From the NCBI RefSeq assembly GCF_020905335.1, contig NZ_JAJJMN010000001.1, forward strand, positions 1,860,001 to 1,924,000: a stretch of 64,000 nt of DNA, read 5' to 3'. Numbering within the stretch: position 1 is the first letter of the stretch; each line of letters begins with the position of its first letter. The notes below the pieces were generated by a model. It searched no databases and was not told the DNA's origin. It saw only the letters and a list, made by a program, of their open reading frames with translations. The translations under genes and the position numbers were made by a program. Below are positions 1 through 6,673 of this stretch, in pieces. Source of the DNA: Flavobacterium lipolyticum (lineage in GTDB: Bacteria; Bacteroidota; Bacteroidia; Flavobacteriales; Flavobacteriaceae).

Positions 1-611
1 CTTCCACTGAAAAAAGTATATGAAAATCTTTCCTTGTTATCCGCAAAAACAATGGGAACGATCGGAATTTGGTGCTCAATCGCCAGACGAAAAGCACCGT
101 CCTTAAACTCATCCAGTAAAATAGATTCATCGTCAGGAACTCCGCCTTCAGGAAAAATACAAATACTAAGCCCTTGATTTAACCTGTTTTGCGCTCTTTT
201 AAAAACCTCATTTTTACTTTTCGAAGAAGTTCGATCAACCAAAATACAGGTTCTTTTGTAGAAAAACCCAAACAAAGGAATCTTTGAAAGCTCTTTCTTT
301 CCCACAAAAACAAACGGATTTTTAACGAGAGCCAGCATTAGCATAATATCGGTCATCGAAGTATGATTGGCTACGATCATATAGCTCTTATTTCGAACCA
401 GCTTCTCTTCACGTTCGACTTTATAATAAAAACCCATCCCGAAAAGGATAAATTTAGCCCAAATGCGGGCCATTTTAAAAAAATAGGGGTAACCCTTCTC
501 TGACGCTATAGAAACTAGCAAAAACGGCAGCATAATCAATATCGGAATGGCCATTAAAATATAAAACCATATACGCCATAAAACCCAAAAAACAACTTTT
601 AATCCTTTCAT
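1..611 (-). CDS. plsC: 1-acyl-sn-glycerol-3-phosphate acyltransferase (PlsC family), C-terminus cut by window edge
   Basis: The reverse strand reads about 203 codons from an ATG at 611 to the left edge with no stop. A hydrophobic N-terminal segment (about residues 8-35) would anchor it in the inner membrane. The acyltransferase block NHTSMTD (residues 81-87, an H-x4-D catalytic pair) is followed by a second family block with FPEGGVPD. That pairing is the PlsC/AGPAT signature: acyl transfer to lysophosphatidic acid to make phosphatidic acid. Related families (lyso-ornithine lipid acyltransferases) share these blocks, so substrate is inferred. The C-terminus is missing only because the window ends. 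Confidence 0.85.
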   Translation of the reverse strand, partial: MKGLKVVFWVLWRIWFYILMAIPILIMLPFLLVSIASEKGYPYFFKMARIWAKFILFGMGFYYKVEREEKLVRNKSYMIVANHTSMTDIMLMLALVKNPFVFVGKKELSKIPLFGFFYKRTCILVDRTSSKSKNEVFKRAQNRLNQGLSICIFPEGGVPDDESILLDEFKDGAFRLAIEHQIPIVPIVFADNKERFSYTFFSG

Positions 612-844
612 GGTTTCAAATGTAATAAATCAGAAATGAATTCTACAAAAAGAATTTACGCTCGTGTTTTTTACCACAGAGAACACAAAGTCTTTCACAG
701 AGTTTACAGAGTTTTTTAAATAGAAAAGCTTTTTCTAAGTTAACAGATTTTAAGTTAAATTTTTTTAGATCTAACTTCCCTTTCTCTACGAAAAACTTTC
801 TATCTCTATGGTTAAAATTTAATTAATTATAAGGAAATAAGTAT

Positions 845-852
845 TAAATTTG
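845..852 (+). promoter_or_regulatory. Predicted -7 box of the GxxExxY gene
   Basis: TAAATTTG fits the Bacteroidota -7 consensus TAnnTTTG. Its final G is only 6 nt before the ATG at 858, so the transcript would have almost no leader. Confidence 0.45.
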
Positions 853-857
853 ATATT

Positions 858-1232
858 ATGACAGAGAATGAAATATCTACAATTGTAATCGGACTAGCAA
901 TTCAGGTTCACAAAGCACTCGGTCCTGGTTTACTTGAAAATGCATATAAAGAATGTTTATTTTATAAAATTAAACAACATGGTCTTTCTGTAGAAAAAGA
1001 AAAAGCGATGCCTCTAATTTTTGAAGAAGTAAAACTAGATTGCGGTTATCGTGTTGATTTATTGGTGGAGAAAAAATTTGTAGTCGAAATAAAAAGTGTA
1101 GAATCATTAACCACAATTCATTTAGCCCAAACTTTAACATACTTAAAACTTGGAAAATACAAACTAGGCTTACTTATAAACTTCAATGAAATTCTTCTAA
1201 AAAATGGTATACGAAGGGTTATTAACGATTAA
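858..1232 (+). CDS. GxxExxY family protein (PD-(D/E)XK nuclease-like fold)
   Basis: A complete 124-aa protein with the family name motif GLLENAY at residues 24-30. A D-x(n)-E-x-K pattern follows (VDLLVEKKFVVEIKS, about residues 66-80), as in the PD-(D/E)XK nuclease superfamily. The molecular role of GxxExxY proteins is unknown to me; the nuclease link is by motif only. It is a single-gene unit between trpS and plsC, enclosed by a near-perfect inverted repeat, which suggests acquisition as a unit. There is no partner gene or toxin-antitoxin pair beside it. Confidence 0.85.
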   Translation: MTENEISTIVIGLAIQVHKALGPGLLENAYKECLFYKIKQHGLSVEKEKAMPLIFEEVKLDCGYRVDLLVEKKFVVEIKSVESLTTIHLAQTLTYLKLGKYKLGLLINFNEILLKNGIRRVIND

Positions 1233-1410
1233 TACATACCCATTCCCTTTGTGAACTTCAAAAAATTTAACATTCATTAAAGTTAAATCCTTCGCAAACT
1301 CTGTGAAAAACTTTGTGTTCTCTGTGGTTAAAATAATTAGAAACTAAAAAAAATTACACACTTTGCTCTAAAAAAACGAACTTTGCATTTAGTAATAAGA
1401 AAAAACGAGA

Positions 1411-2385
1411 ATGGCAAAAATACTGACCGGTGTTCAGAGTACTGGAACGCCACACTTAGGCAATTTATTGGGAGCAATTATTCCTGCAATCGAATTATCA
1501 AACAATCCGGCAAATGAATCCTTTTTATTTATTGCTGATTTACATTCGATTACACAAATTAAAGACGGTAAAACTCTTAGAGAAAACACTTACAGCACTG
1601 CTGCCGCCTGGCTAGCCTGTGGTTTAAATCCTGATAAAGTAACCTTTTACAGACAATCTGATGTGGTACAAACGACAGAATTAACCTGGTATTTAAGCTG
1701 CTTTTTTCCTTTTCAGCGTCTGACTCTCGCACATTCGTTTAAAGATAAAGCGGATCGTTTAGACGATGTTAACGCCGGACTTTTTACGTATCCGATGTTA
1801 ATGGCCGCCGATATTTTATTGTATGATGCCGAATTTGTACCGGTTGGTAAAGATCAATTACAGCATTTAGAAATCACTCGTGATGTCGCTTCACGTTTCA
1901 ACCACCAAATGGGAGAAACCTTTGTGATTCCAGAGGCAAAAATCCAGGAAGACGGCAAACTGATTCCGGGAACAAACGGTGGAAAAATGAGTAAATCAGC
2001 TAACAATCTGATCAATATTTTCCTTGACGATAAAACAATTCGCAAGCAGGTGATGAGTATTGAAACCGATAGTACACCACTTGAAGAACCTAAAAACCCG
2101 GACACTTGTAATGCTTTCGCCATTTATTCCCTGCTGGGAACTGAAGCGCAAATCGCCGAAATGAGAGCCAACTATTTAGGAGGAAACTATGGTTACGGTC
2201 ACGCCAAACAAGCTTTGTTTGAACTGATTATAGAAAAGTTTAAAACCGAAAGAGAAAAATATACTTACTACATGAACAACCTTGATGAAGTAGATAACCT
2301 ACTGAAAAAAGGCGCTTCAAAAGCTTCCGTACTTGCTGATGGTGTTTTAGCCAAAGTAAGAGAAGTTCTGGGATTTAGTAAATAA
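1411..2385 (+). CDS. trpS: Tryptophan--tRNA ligase
   Basis: A 324-aa class I aminoacyl-tRNA synthetase that charges tRNA-Trp in the cytoplasm. The N-terminus holds the HIGH-type motif (TPHLGNLLG, residues 13-21). The KMSKS loop (GGKMSKSANN) lies near residue 195. Length matches the bacterial TrpRS family (about 320-335 aa). It is monocistronic and ends at a hairpin terminator shared with the convergent dprA gene. Confidence 0.97.
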   Translation: MAKILTGVQSTGTPHLGNLLGAIIPAIELSNNPANESFLFIADLHSITQIKDGKTLRENTYSTAAAWLACGLNPDKVTFYRQSDVVQTTELTWYLSCFFPFQRLTLAHSFKDKADRLDDVNAGLFTYPMLMAADILLYDAEFVPVGKDQLQHLEITRDVASRFNHQMGETFVIPEAKIQEDGKLIPGTNGGKMSKSANNLINIFLDDKTIRKQVMSIETDSTPLEEPKNPDTCNAFAIYSLLGTEAQIAEMRANYLGGNYGYGHAKQALFELIIEKFKTEREKYTYYMNNLDEVDNLLKKGASKASVLADGVLAKVREVLGFSK

Positions 2386-2390
2386 ACATC

Positions 2391-2426
2391 TAAACCTGAC
2401 GGGTTTTAAAAACCTGTCAGGTTTAA
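2391..2426. terminator. Bidirectional terminator between trpS and dprA
   Basis: AAACCTGACGGGTTTT pairs with AAAACCTGTCAGGTTT as a long stem with A/T-rich ends on both sides, between two convergent genes. Confidence 0.8.
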
Positions 2427-2432
2427 TCCAAA

Positions 2433-3533
2433 TTAAACGGCCTCAAACAATTTTCCCGGCAAGGGTCGAATGACTCCTTTCAGTTCCATATTTAAGAGAA
2501 TTCCCGAAATTTTATATATAGGAAAATCACACTGCAGCGCAATAATATCCAACAATTCTTTACCGTTTTTTAGCAAAAAATCATACACCTTTTGTTCCTC
2601 CGTTTCCAAATGAATAAAGAGCTGTTTTTGAACCGGTTTTGCCTTTGTTTCCACATTCCAGTTCAGCATATAAACTAAATCTGCGGCACTTGTTAATACA
2701 TTGGCACGTTGTGTTTTAATGAGATTATTGCAACCCTGACTGTATTTGTCTGTCACACGTCCGGGAACGGCAAAAACATCACGATTGTAATCATTAGCAA
2801 GATTGGCGGTAATCAGCGACCCTCCTTTTTCAGCAGATTCTATTACAATTGTTGCTTCAGTCATACCCGCCACAATACGGTTTCTACGAACAAAATTTTC
2901 TTTATCGGGATTTGATGTACTCCAAAACTCGGTTATAAAACCACCATTTTCTTCCATTGGAACCATATACTTCTTATGCGATTTTGGGTAAATCTGATTG
3001 AGACCATGTGCCAGAACTCCAATAGTTTGCAGGTTAAAATCCATCGCCCGCTGATGTGCTACGATATCTACACCATAGGCAAAACCGCTTACGATTACCG
3101 GATCGAGAGGTGCCAGTTCTTCTATTAAATTTCGGCAAAACTCCGTTCCATAAGAGGTAATCTGGCGCGTTCCCACAATACTAATTATTCGTTTATTTGC
3201 TAAATTTATATTTCCAGAGGTAAAAATCAGCACAGGAGAATCAATACAATGTTTTAAGCGTTCCGGATAGCCATCCTCTTTAAAAAAAGACACTTTAACG
3301 CCACCAGATTTCATAAATTCCATTTCCTGATTCGCTTTTTCGAAAACCGATTTATCCTTAAAATTCTGTAACAAAACCGATCCAACACCATCAATAGCAG
3401 CCATTTGACTTCCCTTACTTTTAAAAACAGCTTCTGCACTGCCAAAATAATTAAGCAGCTTTTTAGCCATTATATCTCCAACTCCATCGACTTTTAATAA
3501 GGCTAATAAATAGAATAAATCCTGATCCGGCAT
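2433..3533 (-). CDS. dprA: DNA-processing protein DprA
   Basis: A 366-aa DprA/Smf protein, which loads RecA on incoming single-stranded DNA during natural transformation. An N-terminal helix-hairpin-helix-like segment (about residues 8-60) precedes the Rossmann-like core. Core motifs are IVGTRQITSYG (about 115), SGFAYGVDIVAHQ (about 150), GVLAHGLNQIYP (about 172) and SAEKGGSLITANLA (about 238). The C-terminal 70 residues fit the DprA winged-helix domain. It is convergent with trpS and shares its terminator. Confidence 0.95.
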   Translation of the reverse strand: MPDQDLFYLLALLKVDGVGDIMAKKLLNYFGSAEAVFKSKGSQMAAIDGVGSVLLQNFKDKSVFEKANQEMEFMKSGGVKVSFFKEDGYPERLKHCIDSPVLIFTSGNINLANKRIISIVGTRQITSYGTEFCRNLIEELAPLDPVIVSGFAYGVDIVAHQRAMDFNLQTIGVLAHGLNQIYPKSHKKYMVPMEENGGFITEFWSTSNPDKENFVRRNRIVAGMTEATIVIESAEKGGSLITANLANDYNRDVFAVPGRVTDKYSQGCNNLIKTQRANVLTSAADLVYMLNWNVETKAKPVQKQLFIHLETEEQKVYDFLLKNGKELLDIIALQCDFPIYKISGILLNMELKGVIRPLPGKLFEAV

Positions 3534-3758
3534 CCGTGTAAAATATTATGTAAAATAAGAAAGAATAAAACCTCAAATACGAAACACAAATATCATAAAA
3601 AGAAAGTCTAATCCTGTTAAATTTAAATATAAATATTGTTTCAAATCCTACACGACTTAAACACTACCTATTAACTATTTGAAAAAGAATTGTCTATAAA
3701 AATAAAGCAATTGTTAATAAAAATTGTGAATAACATTTTGATAAGTATTCTGTAGTTG

Positions 3759-3766
3759 TAACTTTG
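3759..3766 (+). promoter_or_regulatory. Predicted -7 box of the HU/SPOR gene
   Basis: TAACTTTG matches TAnnTTTG. A TTG at 3738-3740 sits about 18 bp upstream as the -33 element. The ATG at 3772 starts 6 nt after the box, so the mRNA would be nearly leaderless. Confidence 0.6.
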
Positions 3767-3771
3767 TTACT

Positions 3772-4737
3772 ATGAAAATCGAAAATTACATAGCACAGTT
3801 ACTGTATCGTTATCAGTGTGTAACGGTTCCAGGGTTTGGAGCATTTTTAACAGAAATTCAATCGGCAAAGCTGAATGAAAGCACAAATTCTTTCTTTCCA
3901 CCGACAAAAATGATCTCTTTCAATGGTTATCTAAAAAACAATGATGGATTGTTGGCAAATCATATCGCACAGGCTGAAAAAACTTCTTACGGTTTTGCAG
4001 TAAGCGCCATTGCTTTTGAAGTCGTGAGCTGGAAAAAAACACTAGAAGAAAATGGTGTTGTAGCACTTAAAAATATTGGTGAAATTCGATATAATGCTGA
4101 TCAGAAAATGGTATTCACTCCTAATGATCAAACTAATTTCCTTACAAGTTCTTTTGGACTAAGTCCATTTGTTTCCCCACTAGTAAAAAAAGAGAATTTC
4201 GAGCGAAAAATAGAGGAAATTTCGGAAGGAGATGCAATTTCATTATACGAAAATGAAGAAGGAAGAACAACAAATCCACTTTTGAAATATGCTGCGATAC
4301 TAGTCTTAGGACTTGGAATTACAGGAAGTATCGGATATCCTTTATATCAAAATCAAATCGCCGCCAAAACACTTGTTGTAGAAAGCAGTGTACAGAAAAA
4401 AGTAGAAAACAAAATTCAGGAAGCGACTTTCTTTATCCAGAACCCTATGCCTGCTGTAACTCTCTCAGTAGATACAACAAATGTAGAAACAGCTGCTGAA
4501 AAAACAATGCCTTACCACATTATGGCCGGTGCATACAGAAGCGAAAAAAATGCCAGAAAAGCTTATAATCAATTAGTAAAAGATGGTTACGAAGCCAGAA
4601 TGCTAGGCGAAAACAAACACGGATTATTCCCTGTTCTCTACGGCAGCTATGCTACAATGGCCGAAGCCGAAAAAGCACAGAAAGAAATACAAAAAGGAGA
4701 AAATCCGGATGCCTGGATTCTCGTACAACCTTTATAA
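3772..4737 (+). CDS. HU-CCDC81/SPOR domain membrane protein
   Basis: A 321-aa protein in three parts. The N-terminal 125 residues look like the two HU-CCDC81 domains typical of Bacteroidota (VTVPGFGAFLTE, then NIGEIRYNADQKMVFTP). One membrane span follows at about 172-190 (YAAILVLGLGITGSIGYPL). A C-terminal SPOR domain (about 247-321) begins at MPYHIMAGAYRSEKNARKA. SPOR domains bind denuded septal peptidoglycan, so the protein probably links a cytoplasmic HU-like module to the cell wall at division sites. That role is inferred from the domains. It is a single gene with its own promoter and terminator. Confidence 0.88.
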   Translation: MKIENYIAQLLYRYQCVTVPGFGAFLTEIQSAKLNESTNSFFPPTKMISFNGYLKNNDGLLANHIAQAEKTSYGFAVSAIAFEVVSWKKTLEENGVVALKNIGEIRYNADQKMVFTPNDQTNFLTSSFGLSPFVSPLVKKENFERKIEEISEGDAISLYENEEGRTTNPLLKYAAILVLGLGITGSIGYPLYQNQIAAKTLVVESSVQKKVENKIQEATFFIQNPMPAVTLSVDTTNVETAAEKTMPYHIMAGAYRSEKNARKAYNQLVKDGYEARMLGENKHGLFPVLYGSYATMAEAEKAQKEIQKGENPDAWILVQPL

Positions 4738-4741
4738 AACT

Positions 4742-4774
4742 AAAAAAAGCCTGTTCTTCGGAATGGGCTTTTTT
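4742..4774. terminator. Terminator with TTCG loop
   Basis: Stem AGCCTGTTC / GAATGGGCT closed by a TTCG loop, with A and T runs on either side, between convergent genes. It can serve both strands. Confidence 0.8.
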
Positions 4775-5534
4775 AGTTCGCTATTATTTCTGCATCCTGC
4801 GAAAGAATTACTTTCTTCCCTTTATATATTTTCAGTCTTGCCGGAGGAGAATTCTTTTCGCCCAAAACGATAATGGCACACTCATAAACATCCCCATCCT
4901 TTTTAAATTCATACTGGTGATTACCGCCAATACCTTCAACGACTAAAACGCCACCATTAATAACTAAATCAGGCTTTTCAGTCATTTCCTTTTGAATGGA
5001 CCATGATGCATATCGATAGTTATTAAAACCTAAATGATCGATTCTAATTTTAAACTTAGAAGTTTCCAGAATACAAACCGGATCCTGAAAAAAAGCAATA
5101 CTAGGATCCAGGTTTTTCTTTTGCGACGCAATTAGTTTGTTTTTAAGTTCTATTTCGGCTTTCGATTGATAATTCACGGCCGTTAAACGTCCTTCAGTAT
5201 CAAGCCAAATGTTGCCCTGAATTAACATAATTCCGCGCAAACCCATATCTGTCCAGCCCTTTTCTGGCGTCGATTTTATAATTTCGTTTTTTAACGGAGT
5301 ATCAAAAATTTCAGAATATCGTTTTATAAAATCTGCCTTATTTGCAATATCGGGTATAGGATATACTCGCTCTAACGGATAAACCACCGCATCAGCAATC
5401 GCTTCTTTCTTATCATTTTTGACATTTTCAATGAACTTTTTAACCAATTTCTGATAATCGATTTTCGAATCCTGGGCAACTATAAACCCACTGCAAAAAA
5501 ATAATACTACTAAAAATATGTTGCTTCTTTTCAT
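4773..5534 (-). CDS. Secreted protein of unknown function, intact paralogue
   Basis: A 253-aa protein with a signal peptide (MKRSNIFLVVLFFCSGFIVAQ, cleavage probably after residue 20). I do not recognise the family. The N-terminal half (about 25-150) has the alternating pattern of NTF2-like proteins (NVKNDKKEAIADAVVYPLER, KRYSEIFDTPLKNEI). The C-terminal 70 residues appear beta-rich (NGGVLVVEGIGGNHQYEF). It is a tandem paralogue of the broken gene at 5663-6421, with similarity along its whole length, so the pair came from a local duplication. It is probably periplasmic. Confidence 0.75.
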   Translation of the reverse strand: MKRSNIFLVVLFFCSGFIVAQDSKIDYQKLVKKFIENVKNDKKEAIADAVVYPLERVYPIPDIANKADFIKRYSEIFDTPLKNEIIKSTPEKGWTDMGLRGIMLIQGNIWLDTEGRLTAVNYQSKAEIELKNKLIASQKKNLDPSIAFFQDPVCILETSKFKIRIDHLGFNNYRYASWSIQKEMTEKPDLVINGGVLVVEGIGGNHQYEFKKDGDVYECAIIVLGEKNSPPARLKIYKGKKVILSQDAEIIAN

Positions 5535-5575
5535 CTTAAATATTTTTAATTAATTATTAATCCGACAATTACGAT

Positions 5576-5583
5576 CAAATATA
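5576..5583 (-). promoter_or_regulatory. Predicted -7 box of the secreted protein gene
   Basis: The reverse strand reads TATATTTG, a match to TAnnTTTG, 42 nt before the ATG at 5534. Confidence 0.5.
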
Positions 5584-5630
5584 ACTAATTTAAAATAGTT
5601 GTAATCGAATTGAAATGGGGTAATAAAACA

Positions 5631-5657
5631 AAAAATCCCATTCTTTCGAAATAGGAT
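5631..5657 (-). terminator. Terminator after the broken paralogue
   Basis: On the reverse strand ATCCTATT / AATGGGAT form a stem followed by a T run, just downstream of the stop at 5663. Confidence 0.6.
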
Positions 5658-5662
5658 AATGT

Positions 5663-6421
5663 TTAACGTGGAACAATTTTAGCATCCTGATTAAGGATTT
5701 CTTTTCCGTTTTGATAAATGGTTAAATTAGCTGGTGCTGAATCTTTTGTACCTAAAACTGTAATATAACACTGGTACAAATAATTTCCTTTTTTAAAATC
5801 GTAATGGTTGTTACCTCCTGTTCCATCGTGAAACCATTTTCCGTTGGTAATGATTAAATCCGGTTTTTCGCTCATCGATTGATTTATTGACCATCAAGCA
5901 TATCTGTAAGTATCATTTCCTAAGTCATCAATTCGAACTCTAAATTTAGATGTTTCTATGATAATTTGTGGCTCTTTAAACTTTGCAATCGATGGGTGAA
6001 GTTTACTTTTCTCAGAAGCTATCAATTTGTTTTTGAGATCACTTTCCACTTTTGACTGATAATTTATTGAGAAAACTTTTCCGTCAGTATCCATCCACAA
6101 AGTTCCCTGATTTAGCATTATGCCACGCCAGCCCACTTCTGACCAATCTTTTGTCGCATCCGATTGTGAAATTTCGGCTTTCAGTTCAGTATCAAAAATT
6201 TCAGCATATCTTTTTACAAGCTCTGCTTTATTCTTGATAGACGGAATTGGATTATCTCTTCTTAAAGGGTATTTAATAGCTTCGGCTACAGCCTCTTTTC
6301 TATCATTTTTTACATTATCAATAAATTTTTTAACAAACTTCTGATATTCGGGTTTCAGGTCCTGACCTGACGTATTTTGAATAGCAATGCCTATGAAGAG
6401 AATGTAAAGTAACTTTTTCAT
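5663..6421 (-). pseudogene. Paralogue of the 4773-5534 gene, interrupted by one in-frame TGA
   Basis: The reading frame runs from an ATG at 6421 (MKKLLYILFIGIAIQ, a signal peptide) to 5894, meets TGA at 5891-5893, and continues in the same frame to 5663. The intact paralogue reads YRYASWSIQKEMTEKPDL; here the matching stretch is YRYA-stop-WSINQSMSEKPDL. The stop therefore replaces one serine codon (probably TCA to TGA), and there is no frameshift. The remaining 70 codons are still well conserved, so the lesion is recent, or a truncated product of about 175 aa is made. An in-frame start at 6487 is possible but lies before the signal peptide. Confidence 0.85.
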
Positions 6422-6486
6422 ATTTTCTATTTTACATAATGTTTTTATAGTAGATTCCAAAATTTCATCAGAACCTCCAAATTCCA

Positions 6487-6673
6487 CAATCTAACAATCT
6501 AACAATCTAACAATCTAACAATCTAACAATCTAACAATCTAACAATCTAACAATCTAACAATCTAACAATCTAACAATCTAACAATCTAACAATCTAACA
6601 ATCTAACAATCTAACAATCTAACAATCTAACAATCTAACAATCTAACAATCTAACAATCTAAAAATCTAAAAA
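6487..6673. repeat. Tandem 8-bp repeat, about 23 copies
   Basis: The unit AATCTAAC (on the + strand) repeats without error for about 174 bp. Two degenerate units (C to A) follow next to the helicase stop codon. The array fills the gap between the helicase stop at 6674 and the 5' region of the broken secreted-protein gene at 6421. Perfect short repeats of this kind change copy number by slipped-strand replication. Confidence 0.97.

Larger units (their letters stand above)
671..1330. mobile_element. Possible small element: GxxExxY gene between 34-bp inverted repeats
   Basis: The left arm (about 671-706) and right arm (about 1296-1330) are inverted copies that differ at only about two of 34 positions. 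They contain the string CACAGAGAACACAAAG and its complement. A second, weaker inverted pair lies inside (about 745-763 and 1261-1290). The only gene inside is the GxxExxY gene. No transposase is present. It may be a non-autonomous mobile unit or a dispersed repeat pair that travels with this gene family. Confidence 0.5.

Noticed and set aside
5891..5893. TGA as a selenocysteine or recoding site
   Set aside because: The intact paralogue has Ser, not Cys, and no SECIS-like hairpin is evident next to the codon. A nonsense mutation is simpler.
6487..6673. CRISPR array
   Set aside because: 8-bp repeats with no spacers and no cas genes. The 91-bp and 129-bp arrays are likewise not CRISPR: the intervals are identical, not unique.
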